Source: Pseudarthrobacter phenanthrenivorans
GTDB lineage: Bacteria; Actinomycetota; Actinomycetes; Actinomycetales; Micrococcaceae
Assembly: GCF_000813845.1 (NCBI RefSeq)
Contig: NZ_JWTB01000010.1
Coordinates: forward strand, 1-64,000
Direction: 5' to 3'
Length of the DNA stretch: 64,000 nt
Of this stretch, positions 55,765 to 64,000 are shown in pieces (positions within the stretch are counted from its first letter, which is position 1; each line of letters opens with the position of its first letter). The notes under the pieces were generated by a model. The model ran no database searches and had not been told where the DNA came from. It was given only the letters and a program-made list of their open reading frames with translations. The position numbers were made by a program, and so were the translations under genes.

Positions 55765-56697
55765 ATGGCCACACCCACGAAAAAGCCCGCCGCCGCGACG
55801 GGTAAGCGGTCACGGCTCTACTGGGTGGTTCCGGCCGTCCTCGTGGCAGTGGTCCTGGTGGTCCTGCTTGCGAAGCTCCTCATGGGGCTCCCGGCCGTGG
55901 CATCCTTTGTCGCTGACTACCCGGGACAATCCGAACTGCCGGACAACGCTCCGGTCGGATTCCCCGCCTGGCTGGCCTGGCAGCACTTCCTGAACGCCTT
56001 CTTCCTGCTCCTGATCATCCGCACGGGGTGGCAGGTGCGCACCACCACAAAGCCCAGCGGACACTGGACCAGGAACAACAAAGGCTTGGTCAAGACCAAA
56101 AATCCGCCTACGAAGATTACCCTTGAGCTCTGGTTCCACCTGACCCTTGACGCCCTCTGGATTATCAACGGGCTCGTCTTCGCGGTCCTGATCTTTGCCA
56201 CCGGACAGTGGATGCGCATTGTCCCCACCAGCTGGGACATCTTCCCCAACGCACTGTCGGCCGCCCTCCAGTACGCCTCGCTGGACTGGCCCACGGAGGA
56301 TGGCTGGATCAACTACAACGCGCTGCAGCTCCTGGCATACTTCGTCACCGTCTTCATCGCTGCCCCGCTTGCCTTCATCACGGGGGTGAGGATGTCCTCC
56401 GCCTGGCCGAAAAAGGCCGCAGGACTGAACAAGGCCTACCCGATCGAATGGGCCCGCGCCGTCCACTTCCCGGTGATGATCTACTTTGTGGCCTTCATCG
56501 CGGTCCACGTCTTCCTGGTGCTCACCACCGGTGCGCTGCGGAACCTTAACCACATGTACGGTGTCCGGGACGACGACGGCTGGTTTGGCTTCTGGGTGTT
56601 CCTCGCCTCCGTGGCGGTCATGGTGGCAGCCTGGTTCCTTGCCCGTCCGATCTTCCTGCGGCCCATTGCGTCCCTGATGGGCAAGGTCAGCCGCTGA
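55765..56697 (+). CDS. Cytochrome b-type membrane protein
   Basis: A 310-residue protein with about five membrane helices. It resembles the cytochrome b561 / formate-dehydrogenase-gamma superfamily. Candidate haem ligands are His residues within helices: one in WLAWQHFLNAFFLLL, one in LWFHLTLDALW, and others in RAVHFPVMIYFVAFIAVHVFL. It could link to a molybdenum oxidoreductase, but no catalytic subunit lies beside it. The N-terminus is Lys/Pro/Ala-rich. ATG is preceded by GAGAGGTACG, a good ribosome binding site. Confidence 0.8.
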   Translation: MATPTKKPAAATGKRSRLYWVVPAVLVAVVLVVLLAKLLMGLPAVASFVADYPGQSELPDNAPVGFPAWLAWQHFLNAFFLLLIIRTGWQVRTTTKPSGHWTRNNKGLVKTKNPPTKITLELWFHLTLDALWIINGLVFAVLIFATGQWMRIVPTSWDIFPNALSAALQYASLDWPTEDGWINYNALQLLAYFVTVFIAAPLAFITGVRMSSAWPKKAAGLNKAYPIEWARAVHFPVMIYFVAFIAVHVFLVLTTGALRNLNHMYGVRDDDGWFGFWVFLASVAVMVAAWFLARPIFLRPIASLMGKVSR

Positions 56698-56737
56698 CCG
56701 AAGGGGTGCAGGCGGCTTTCGGGCCGGCAAGGGATGC

Positions 56738-58165
56738 TTAGGCTTCCTTGATCTTCTGGTACGCCTCAAGTGCCCGTTCCCGGGACTCCGGCAGGTCCAC
56801 GAGCGGCTTCGGGTAGCCATCCGTCGTGGCCTCCCAGGGCTCATGGATCTGCTTGCCCTGAAGAGTTCTGAGCTCCGGAATGAAGGCCTTCAGGTAGCTG
56901 CCGCCGGCGTCGAACTTCCTGCTCTGGGTCACCGGGTTGAAGATCCGGTAGTAGGGGGAGGCGTCCGCCCCGGACCCGGCCACCCACTGCCAGTTCGCCG
57001 GGTTGTTGGCGGCGTCTGCATCCACCAGCGTGTCCCAGAACCATTCCTCCCCGATCCGCCAGTCAGCCAGCAGGTTCTTCACAAGGAACGAGGCTGCGGC
57101 CATCCGGACCCGGTTGTGCATCCAGCCTGTCTGCCACAGTTGCCGCATGCCTGCATCCACCAGGGGGTATCCGGTGTTTCCCTGCTGCCATGCCGCCAGT
57201 TCCTTCCGGCTTAATGAGGCCCAGGGGAAGTTATCGAAGGCGGGCCGGAAGTTTCGGGTAGCCAAATCGGGGTTGTGGTAGAGGAGGTGCCAGTTGAATT
57301 CGCGCCAGCCCAGTTCGGACTGGAAGGTACCGACGTCGGCGGGAATCTTTCCCGGGTGGCGCCGCCGGATCTCGCGCCACACCCGGAACGGACTGACCTC
57401 GCCGAAGCGCAGGTGCGGCGACAGCCTGCTGGTTCCCTCCGTGCCCGGCAGGTTCCGGCCGGTGCCGTATTCCTCAATGGGTCCGTCCAGGAAGTCCTCG
57501 AGGCGGCGGGCAGCGCCGTGTTCCCCCGGTTCCCAGGCTTCGGCCAGGCCGCCGCTCCAGTCGGGGGAACTGGGCAGCAGGTTCCAGCCGCCGAGTGTGT
57601 CGGTGGCGGGTAGCCCCCGGCCCGAATGTGCAGGTTCCGGCAGTTCCGTTGGGGCCTCCAGGGGGTCCCGGATCTCATGGGAGGCAAGGCAGGCCCGCCA
57701 GAAGGGGGAGTACACCTTGTAGGGGCCACCCGCGCCGGTGCGGATTGTCCAGGGCTCAAACAGGAGGTTCGCCTGGAAACTGGAGGCCTGGATCCCGTTG
57801 CTGCCGGCCCAATCCTTGAGGCCGGCGTCTATGGTCCGCTCCGGCTGGGCATACCGCCGGTTCCAGAAGATGTGGCTGGCGTTGGTCTGGCGGGCAAGCT
57901 TCCTGATGGTCTCGTCGGCGGGCCCCCGGCGGAGCACGAGCCGTGATCCCTTGCTTTCGAGGTCCGCGGACAGCGCGGCCAGCGAATGGTGCAGCCACCA
58001 GCGGGCGGCCCCGCCGAGCGGCCGCACGCCGTCGGACTCCTCGTCCAGGACGTAGACCACGGTCACCGGCTCCCCGCGGTGGGCGGCCTCGGCAAGGGCC
58101 GGGTTGTCATCCAGCCGCAAATCATCTCGCAGCCAGACCAGGGAAGTTCCTTCGGAAGACGTCAT
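56738..58165 (-). CDS. phr: Deoxyribodipyrimidine photolyase, class I
   Basis: A 475-residue flavoprotein repairing UV-induced cyclobutane dimers with blue light. The N-terminal Rossmann domain binds the antenna cofactor (VWLRDDLRLDDNPAL). The C-terminal FAD domain shows WREFNWHLLYHNPDL, then MRQLWQTGWMHNRVRM and WQWVAGSGADASPYYRIFNP. The two electron-transfer tryptophans typical of the family lie in these segments. Length is normal. A -10 element lies 6 nt before the ATG. Photoprotection suits a surface soil bacterium. Confidence 0.93.
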   Translation of the reverse strand: MTSSEGTSLVWLRDDLRLDDNPALAEAAHRGEPVTVVYVLDEESDGVRPLGGAARWWLHHSLAALSADLESKGSRLVLRRGPADETIRKLARQTNASHIFWNRRYAQPERTIDAGLKDWAGSNGIQASSFQANLLFEPWTIRTGAGGPYKVYSPFWRACLASHEIRDPLEAPTELPEPAHSGRGLPATDTLGGWNLLPSSPDWSGGLAEAWEPGEHGAARRLEDFLDGPIEEYGTGRNLPGTEGTSRLSPHLRFGEVSPFRVWREIRRRHPGKIPADVGTFQSELGWREFNWHLLYHNPDLATRNFRPAFDNFPWASLSRKELAAWQQGNTGYPLVDAGMRQLWQTGWMHNRVRMAAASFLVKNLLADWRIGEEWFWDTLVDADAANNPANWQWVAGSGADASPYYRIFNPVTQSRKFDAGGSYLKAFIPELRTLQGKQIHEPWEATTDGYPKPLVDLPESRERALEAYQKIKEA

Positions 58166-58171
58166 GGCACC

Positions 58172-58177
58172 ACGCTA
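58172..58177 (-). promoter_or_regulatory. -10 element of phr
   Basis: TAGCGT on the minus strand ends 6 nt before the phr ATG. The same hexamer and spacing precede the exonuclease gene. Confidence 0.5.
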
Positions 58178-58194
58178 CACACTGTGGAAACGCC

Positions 58195-58222
58195 AATGGC
58201 CGGGACCACGGTCCCGGCCATT
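58195..58222. terminator. Hairpin terminator between pspA and phr
   Basis: A perfect 13-bp stem (58195-58207 with 58210-58222) ends the leftward pspA transcript before the phr promoter. Confidence 0.82.
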
Positions 58223-58253
58223 GCCGTTTTGCCCCCTGCGATCGGGGTTGCCC

Positions 58254-59042
58254 TTAGAGTTTGTCGAAGTCGGCTTCTTCAACCGTTGATTCGGCGCCTG
58301 CCGGGTTGGCTGCGCCAAGCGCCGGCTTGGAGTTTCCTGCCTTCAGGGCTGCCAGCCGGGCCTCGATTTCCGTCTGCTCGCCCAGGTCTTCCAACTGGTT
58401 GAACTGGGCATCCAGGCTGGATGCTGCCAGTTCCTGCTGGCCGCGGACCTTGGCTTCCTCGCGGCGGATCTTTTCCTCGAAGCGGCCCACTTCGCTGGTG
58501 GGGTCCATGATGTCGATGCTCTTGATGGCATCGTGCACCTGGGACTGTGCCGCCGCCGTCTTGGACCGGGCCACCAGTTCGTTGCGCTTGCTGGTGAGCT
58601 GGTTGAGCTTGTTCTTCATCTGGTCCAGGCCGGATTTCAGCTTTTCGACCACTTCGCGCTGGGAGGCAATGCTCGGCTCGGCACCCTTGGCTTCGTTTTC
58701 GGCAGCCATCTGGCGCTGCAGCGCCACCTTTGCCAGGTTGTCGAATTTCTCGGCGTCCGCTACATCGCCGGCCGCACGGAACTCGTCAGCCTTTCGGGAC
58801 GCGGCAAGAGCCTTGTTTCCCCAGTCCCGGGCATTCTTGACGTCTTCGTTGTAGTCGTCTTCCAGCATCCGGAGGTTGCCGATGGTCTGCGCCACGGCGG
58901 ATTCCGCTTCGGCGATGTTGTTGGTGTAGTCGCGGACCATCTGGTCCAGCATCTTCTGCGGGTCCTCCGCGTTGTCCAGCAAGGAGTTGATGTTCGCCTT
59001 TGCCAGCTGCGCGATGCGGCCGAAAATGGACTGCTTAACCAT
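58254..59042 (-). CDS. pspA: PspA/IM30 family membrane-stress protein
   Basis: A 262-residue, almost wholly alpha-helical protein. The N-terminal amphipathic helix that binds membranes is MVKQSIFGRIAQLAKANIN, and the family motif LLDNAEDPQKMLDQMVRDY follows. Long coiled coils cover residues about 25-220. ESCRT-III-like PspA proteins polymerise on damaged membranes. GAAAGG precedes the ATG. It lies 105 bp downstream of the TPM-domain gene on the same strand, so the two probably work together in envelope stress. Confidence 0.92.
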   Translation of the reverse strand: MVKQSIFGRIAQLAKANINSLLDNAEDPQKMLDQMVRDYTNNIAEAESAVAQTIGNLRMLEDDYNEDVKNARDWGNKALAASRKADEFRAAGDVADAEKFDNLAKVALQRQMAAENEAKGAEPSIASQREVVEKLKSGLDQMKNKLNQLTSKRNELVARSKTAAAQSQVHDAIKSIDIMDPTSEVGRFEEKIRREEAKVRGQQELAASSLDAQFNQLEDLGEQTEIEARLAALKAGNSKPALGAANPAGAESTVEEADFDKL

Positions 59043-59147
59043 GGTGTTTGCCTTTCGTCCTGCTCTGTGTTGACCACTGGAACCGGTGCACAGTGGTGTA
59101 CTGCGTCTGTCCGCCCGCCGGGATCTGCCGGCGTCCGGCGGAAGTCT

Positions 59148-61208
59148 CTAGAAGCTGCCGGAGTCTCCGCCGCCGAAGTCCCCGCCTCCGAAGCCGCCGT
59201 CCCCGCCGCCGAAGCCTCCGCCGCCGCCGTCGCCCCAGCCGCCTCCGCCGCCTCCGCCGCCCCAGCCGCCGTGGCCGCCGTTGAGGATCGAGTTGATCAG
59301 GATGCCGCCGAGGATGGCTCCACCAAGGCCGCCACCCCCGCCTCCGCCAAACATGCCGCCCCGGTCGAAGCCCTGGTTGGCATAGCCGTCGAAGTGCTCC
59401 ACATCGGCCTGCGCCAGCTGTGCCGCCTGCGCCGCCAGGGCATGGGCCTGCTGCGCATAGGTGAGCGCGGTGACAGGATCGGTGCGGGCGATCGACAGGG
59501 CATAGTCGAGGTTGCGCTGGGACTCGGCCAGCCGGGTCCGTGCCTCCGTGCCCACCCCGCCACGGCGGGCCGTGATGTAGTCGGACGTCGCGCTGATCTG
59601 TGCCTGTGCCGACATGATGGTTTGCTGCAGGGACGCCTGCGCGCGCCGGGCCTGCTCCTGCTGGTCGCGGATCCCGGTCAAAGCCTGGTCCAGTGACTGG
59701 TGGGCTGTTTCAACCCGTTGGAGCGTGGCGATGGGGTCGATCTTTCCACCCTGGATTTCGGATTTGACCTGTGCCAGGGCGGCTTCCACCGCCGCGACCG
59801 GCCCGGCAAGCTCGGCGTGTGCCCCGGACTGGATCATGGCTTTTGCCTGGGCCAGGTCCTGCGACGTGTCCACGACTGCCGTTTCCAGGCCGTTCCGGGC
59901 TTCATCGAGGTTGGCTGCCACTTTGGAGATGGCGTCGAGGAGGACGTTGGTCTGGTGCAGGCTCTCCTCAGCGGCGCGCACGGCAACGGCGGCAAGGCTT
60001 GCCTCGCCCTCGCCAAGCTTCTGTTGGGCCGTCTGGGAAGCGTTCTGCACAAAGGCAAGCCGTTCCTTGGCCTGGACGATGTTGTCAGCGACCTGGCTCA
60101 GGGCGCTGTCCGCGTACTTGGAGCGCATCCCGGCCAGCGACTGCTCGGCACTGGCAATCTTGGCATCGGCTTCGCGGGCCCCGGCGTTGACCGCCGCAAG
60201 GGCCTGCGGAGCGTTCTTCTCCAGTTCACGGAGGGAGTCGAAGTCCGCCTTCTGCTCCTGGAGGGATGCCAATGCGGCCTCGGACCGGCGGATGATCTCG
60301 CCGAGCCAGGTGCGCTGCTGCTCTTCGGTGTCCGGAATATGGTCGTCCAGTTGCTGCTGCAGCTTGAAGGACTCGGTCATATGGGCCTTCGCTTCGGCCA
60401 GTGCCTTGGTGAAATTCCCGACGGCGGCGTCACCGTACTGTGCCTGCGCGAAACCAAGTTCCTGTTCGCTGGATTTGATGGCGTCATCGGCCTCGATCAG
60501 CAGGGAACCGCTCTTCCGGCGGAGCTCCTCGACGCTGAGCGATGCCAGCGGGTCCAGTTCGGCGCCCTGGGGACCGTAGCTTCCACTGGAAGCGGCCTGG
60601 CCGGCAGCAGCCTTCTTCCGCCGGTTCCGGTAGTACAGGTATGCACCGCCGCCGGCCACCACCACGCCGGCACCAACCAGGACTCCGGCCCCTGCCCCGG
60701 CACCCGATGACACATTGCCACTGCCTCCACCCGCGGCGTCACCAACGGCTGACGCGGTATCGATGGCAGCTTGCGCGAAGTCCTTCTTGCCGCCGGCAAG
60801 ATTGGCCACGATGGCGTTCTGCGTGATGTTGCTGCGCTTGGAATAGATGGCACTGGCGGAGTTGGGGGAGAAGTAGTACTTGCCCTGGTCCGTCGCGATT
60901 GCCAGGATCACGTCTGCCTTGCCCATGCCCTTTGCCTGCGCGACGGCATTGGACCAGGCGGCGGGATCGCTGGGGTTCTCGAACGACTTCACCGTTACCA
61001 CGTACAGGTTGTACTTGTGGTCCTTCAACAGCTTCTGGATGGCATCCTGGACTTCGCCCTTCCGGCTGCCCAACACGTTTGCGTTGTCAACAATGTTGGT
61101 CCCGGAGGGAATGGTGACCGGGTCTTCGGCCCAGGCCGCGCCGGCGGGTACCGCCAGCAGCCCGGCAAGGCCGATCACGGCGAGGATACGTTTGAACTTT
61201 GACCGCAT
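59148..61208 (-). CDS. TPM-domain secreted/membrane protein with coiled coil and Gly-rich tail
   Basis: A 686-residue protein. A signal peptide (residues 1-27, ending AGAAWA) is followed by a TPM domain (about 35-165; Psb32/YgcG-like). A Gly-rich linker, one membrane helix (VLVGAGVVVAGGGAYLYY) and a basic RNRRKK stop-transfer come next. A cytosolic helical domain of about 350 residues, rich in Ala, Gln and Glu and probably coiled coil, precedes a C-terminal Gly-rich tail. ATG at 61208 starts the signal peptide; a longer frame to 61277 has none. It lies directly upstream of pspA. The helical part may contact PspA; this is inferred. Confidence 0.85.
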   Translation of the reverse strand: MRSKFKRILAVIGLAGLLAVPAGAAWAEDPVTIPSGTNIVDNANVLGSRKGEVQDAIQKLLKDHKYNLYVVTVKSFENPSDPAAWSNAVAQAKGMGKADVILAIATDQGKYYFSPNSASAIYSKRSNITQNAIVANLAGGKKDFAQAAIDTASAVGDAAGGGSGNVSSGAGAGAGVLVGAGVVVAGGGAYLYYRNRRKKAAAGQAASSGSYGPQGAELDPLASLSVEELRRKSGSLLIEADDAIKSSEQELGFAQAQYGDAAVGNFTKALAEAKAHMTESFKLQQQLDDHIPDTEEQQRTWLGEIIRRSEAALASLQEQKADFDSLRELEKNAPQALAAVNAGAREADAKIASAEQSLAGMRSKYADSALSQVADNIVQAKERLAFVQNASQTAQQKLGEGEASLAAVAVRAAEESLHQTNVLLDAISKVAANLDEARNGLETAVVDTSQDLAQAKAMIQSGAHAELAGPVAAVEAALAQVKSEIQGGKIDPIATLQRVETAHQSLDQALTGIRDQQEQARRAQASLQQTIMSAQAQISATSDYITARRGGVGTEARTRLAESQRNLDYALSIARTDPVTALTYAQQAHALAAQAAQLAQADVEHFDGYANQGFDRGGMFGGGGGGGLGGAILGGILINSILNGGHGGWGGGGGGGGWGDGGGGGFGGGDGGFGGGDFGGGDSGSF

Positions 61209-61490
61209 GTGCAACCCTTCAGCACGCCTGACACCGATTCGGGACGAATCAGTCGTCGAATCCAGCAGCGCCCCCACGCTTGGTGTGAAGCCGCAGGTCG
61301 CTGTGGCAATTCATCTTGATTCTATGGTGCACCCCACGGGCCGTCCACGGCGCCGAATATGCCCCCAGCGAAACGGTCCGCCCGGCGCCCCGGCGTTCCC
61401 AAAGCGTTCAGGAAGCTCTCAGCAAACATCCGAGCTTGTTCCAGCGGGACCGGTCATAGTTAAAGGCAGACGAGGATGAAAGGAAGTCCC
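61209..61490. promoter_or_regulatory. Divergent control region between TPM-domain and HtrA-like genes
   Basis: These 282 bp contain no convincing gene. Divergent promoters for both envelope-stress units must lie here. Besides the ribosome binding sites I could not assign specific promoter elements with confidence. Confidence 0.4.
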
Positions 61491-63101
61491 ATGACTGAGA
61501 ATCAAACCCCAGGACCGGTCCCGGAGGACAACCACGCGGGCAGCCGGAACCCCTGGCAGCAGCAGGACCCGCAGCAGCCCGGAGACCGCCAGGCGGCATC
61601 TCAGTTTGGGAACGGCGTCCGCAGCCCGGAACAGGGACGCGGCGGCACTGCCGGCGACCAGCCACACAACCCCACGGAGCGGCTGGACCGCCCGCAGCCC
61701 CATGACCAGGACCATACCCGGGAAATGCCGGGCTCCCCGCGTCCCGAGTATCCGCAGCGCCAGCCGTTCTACGGCCAGTCCGGGAACTACGGCCAGCAGC
61801 ACCAGAACGGCCAATCCATCTACGGCGGTGCCGGCCACGGCACCCCCACCGGCAACGTCGGCCTGGCCCCCAACCCCAAGGATGCGCCGCGCCGGAAGGC
61901 AAGCTTCGGCGTCGGAACCCTGGTGGCGAGCATCCTGGCAGCAGGCCTGGTGGGCGGCGGAGTGGCAACCGTTGGCGCCGGCGAACTGTTCGGGAACACC
62001 GGGTCCAGCGCATCCACCGTGGGCAGCAACAGCCAGCCGGGCACGGTCATCGTCAACAACAAGGACGACGTCAATTCAATCACCGCGGCCGCCGTGAAGG
62101 CTTCGCCGAGCGTCGTGACCATCAGCGCCACCAGCGGCAGCTCCGGCGGTACGGGCTCAGGCATTGTCCTCGATGACCAGGGACACATCCTGACCAACAC
62201 GCACGTGGTGACCCTCGACGGCCAGACCGCCAACGCCACCCTTGAAATCCGCACCAGCGACGGAAAGGTCCTGCCCGCAAAACTGGTGGGCACCGACCCG
62301 TTGTCAGACCTCGCGGTCATCAAGGTGGACGACACCTCGGGCCTGACCCCTGCCACCCTTGGAGACTCCTCCAAGCTCAACGTCGGGGATACAGCCATCG
62401 CCATCGGGTCCCCGCTGGGCCTCACCGGTACGGTCACCGACGGCATCGTCTCCACCCTCAACAGGACCATCAGCGTGGCCTCCTCCGCCGCGCCGAAGGG
62501 CGGCGACAACAGCCAGGGCGGTGACCAGGGCTTCCAGTTCGCCCCTCCCGGCGGCGGGCAGAGCCAGCAGAACACGGGCGAGGGGTCCATCGCCATCAAC
62601 GTGATCCAGACTGACGCGGCCATCAACCCCGGCAACTCCGGCGGCGCCCTGGTGAACACCAAGGGCGAGATCATCGGCGTCAACGTTGCGATCGCTTCCG
62701 CCGGTTCCGGGACATCAACGTCGCAGAGCGGCAACATCGGCGTCGGCTTCAGTATCCCCATCAACAACGCCAAACGGGTGGCCCAGGAACTGATCAACAG
62801 CGGCAAGGCCTCGCACGGCCAGCTGGGCGTCAGCGTCAAGGCCAAGGCCTCGTCGGGAGCCTCCTCCGAGTTCTCGGTGGGCGCCGACGTGGCGACGGTT
62901 GACCCCAACTCTGCTGCCGGAAAAGCTGGAATCAAGGTCGGTGACGTCATCACCAAGTTCAACGACCTCACCATCGGCGAACCCAACCAGCTGACCGCTG
63001 CCGTCCGCGAACAGCCCGCAGGCTCCAGCGTCAAGATCACGGTGCAGCGCGGCGGCAAGGAGCAGACCTTCGACGTCACGCTGGGTGCCGCTGCCAGCTG
63101 A
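61491..63101 (+). CDS. HtrA/DegP-like trypsin-fold protease with PDZ domain
   Basis: A 536-residue membrane-anchored protease. A disordered Gln/Pro/Gly-rich cytosolic part of about 140 residues precedes one membrane helix (TLVASILAAGLVGGGVATVGA). The trypsin-like domain has His238, Asp273 and Ser383 (GNSGG) as the catalytic triad. A single PDZ domain fills the C-terminus. AAAGGAAG lies before the ATG at 61491, which is preferred to 61476. HtrA proteases degrade misfolded envelope proteins; in mycobacteria one is next to sigE, but not here. Confidence 0.92.
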   Translation: MTENQTPGPVPEDNHAGSRNPWQQQDPQQPGDRQAASQFGNGVRSPEQGRGGTAGDQPHNPTERLDRPQPHDQDHTREMPGSPRPEYPQRQPFYGQSGNYGQQHQNGQSIYGGAGHGTPTGNVGLAPNPKDAPRRKASFGVGTLVASILAAGLVGGGVATVGAGELFGNTGSSASTVGSNSQPGTVIVNNKDDVNSITAAAVKASPSVVTISATSGSSGGTGSGIVLDDQGHILTNTHVVTLDGQTANATLEIRTSDGKVLPAKLVGTDPLSDLAVIKVDDTSGLTPATLGDSSKLNVGDTAIAIGSPLGLTGTVTDGIVSTLNRTISVASSAAPKGGDNSQGGDQGFQFAPPGGGQSQQNTGEGSIAINVIQTDAAINPGNSGGALVNTKGEIIGVNVAIASAGSGTSTSQSGNIGVGFSIPINNAKRVAQELINSGKASHGQLGVSVKAKASSGASSEFSVGADVATVDPNSAAGKAGIKVGDVITKFNDLTIGEPNQLTAAVREQPAGSSVKITVQRGGKEQTFDVTLGAAAS

Positions 63102-63130
63102 CGCGACCGGACAAGCAGCCTGCAACGCTT

Positions 63131-63172
63131 GACGACGGCGGTGTCCCCACCCAAGGGGGCACCGCCGTCGTC
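63131..63172 (+). terminator. Hairpin terminator after the HtrA-like gene
   Basis: An 18-bp stem (63131-63148 with 63155-63172, one G-T pair) lies 30 bp past the protease stop. The T-run is weak. Confidence 0.8.
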
Positions 63173-63337
63173 ACGCATTCCGGGCGGCCCTGAAACAGGC
63201 GTTAACGGAAGAGGGCGCAGGCGCTCGCCGATATGGTTAGCTAGGAGCTACCCGCCTGCCGGGCATTCCGCGGCCATGCCCACCCGGCTGGCTGTCCACA
63301 AGCATGGAAGGCTGCTGTAAACACAGTGGAAGAGACA

Positions 63338-64000
63338 TTGAAGATCGTAGTCCTGGTCAAACATGTACCGGACGCCCAGTTCGACCGCCACCTCAACGGC
63401 GAGGGCCATACCACGGACCGCGACGAGAGCATTCTGTCCGAGCTTGACGAATACGCCCTGGAGGCTGCCCTCCAGCTGGCAGAGGCACGGGGCGGAGGCA
63501 AGGCGGGCAACCAGGTCATCGCCCTCAGCATGGGCCCCGCCGGCGCCGTGAACGCCGTGAAGAAGTCGCTGCAGATGGGGGCCACCGAGGGAGTCCACCT
63601 GACCGACGACGCCCTGGCCGGTTCGGACGCCGCGGCCACCTCCCTGGCCCTTGCGGCAGCCGTCCGGCACCTGGGGGATGTGGACCTGGTCATCACCGGC
63701 ATGGCGTCCACGGATGGTGAAACCTCGCTCGTCCCCGCGCAGCTGGCGGAGCGGCTGGGACTGCCGCAGGTGACCTTCGCTTCCACCCTGCAGGTGGACG
63801 GCGGCCGGCTGACGGCCCGCCGCGACGCCGATACTTACTCGGAGACGGTGGAGGCCCCGCTGCCCGCCGTTGTGTCCGTCACGGACCAGATCAACGAGCC
63901 CCGGTACCCCAATTTCAAGGGCATCATTGCTGCCAAGCGGAAGAGCATCACCACCCTGTCGCTGGCCGACATCGGTGTGGACCCTTCCCACGTGGGCTTC
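63338..64000 (+). CDS. etfB: Electron transfer flavoprotein beta subunit (cut at the right edge)
   Basis: The first 221 residues of a protein usually about 260 long. The N-terminus KIVVLVKHVPDAQFDRHL, the conserved GPAGAVNAVKKSLQMGATEGVHL loop and TGMASTDGETSLVPAQLAERLG are typical of EtfB/FixA. EtfAB passes electrons from acyl-CoA and other dehydrogenases to the quinone pool. TTG at 63338 is chosen because GGAAGAG lies 6 nt upstream; a GTG at 63326 is the alternative. etfA is expected just beyond the window. Confidence 0.9.
   Translation, partial: MKIVVLVKHVPDAQFDRHLNGEGHTTDRDESILSELDEYALEAALQLAEARGGGKAGNQVIALSMGPAGAVNAVKKSLQMGATEGVHLTDDALAGSDAAATSLALAAAVRHLGDVDLVITGMASTDGETSLVPAQLAERLGLPQVTFASTLQVDGGRLTARRDADTYSETVEAPLPAVVSVTDQINEPRYPNFKGIIAAKRKSITTLSLADIGVDPSHVGF

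Overview
The window is high-GC actinobacterial chromosome, most consistent with the Micrococcaceae (Arthrobacter/Pseudarthrobacter type). The evidence is GTG and TTG starts, stop-start overlaps of the ATGA and GTGA kind, AdnAB in place of RecBCD or AddAB, the coproporphyrin-dependent haem route, a DUF3107 gene and UvrD2. No 16S gene is present, so the genus is inferred. I see no integrase, transposase, prophage, rRNA or CRISPR array; this is ordinary backbone with unusual details.

Layout. 0-7 kb: an O-methyltransferase, an ECF sigma factor with its zinc anti-sigma factor, TatB, Mrp, a DUF1003 membrane protein overlapping a PRC-barrel/MgtE_N/CBS protein, and a stress-protein-17M-like membrane protein. 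From memory this matches the M. tuberculosis sigE region (Rv1220c to about Rv1234), but without htrA. 7-14 kb: Xaa-Pro aminopeptidase, PHP phosphoesterase, a solitary beta-class DNA methyltransferase, a DEAD-box RNA helicase and an RNB ribonuclease. 14-17.5 kb: thiE diverging from a TPP-riboswitch-led thiO-thiS-thiG operon. 17.5-20 kb: a small membrane protein, DUF3107, a TetR regulator and MoeZ. 20-32.7 kb: haem synthesis (hemA diverging from hemE-cgoX-[secreted protein]-chdC-cpfC-hemC-hemD-hemB-[LLM flavoprotein]-hemL). Together these run from glutamyl-tRNA to haem by the coproporphyrin branch. 32.8-35.3 kb: a polar amino-acid ABC transporter.

35.6-49.3 kb is a DNA repair block: a DEDDh exonuclease diverging from an alkyltransferase-like protein, AdnA and AdnB, then a kinase-fold protein lacking a key Asp, NudC, UvrD2 and a YgjP-type metallopeptidase. 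49.3-55.2 kb: DUF2342 protein, PDZ/Lon-like protease and a UPF0182 membrane protein. 55.3-55.6 kb: two identical initiator tRNA genes. 55.7-64 kb: a cytochrome b-like membrane protein, photolyase, a TPM-domain protein with PspA, an HtrA-like protease, and a truncated etfB at the right edge.

A recurring feature is a TANNNT-like -10 hexamer 5-7 nt before the start codon of many genes, with no ribosome binding site between. This points to widespread leaderless transcription and was used to choose several starts. Perfect hairpin terminators separate most convergent units, and two intergenic spaces carry large nested inverted repeats resembling REP/BIME elements.
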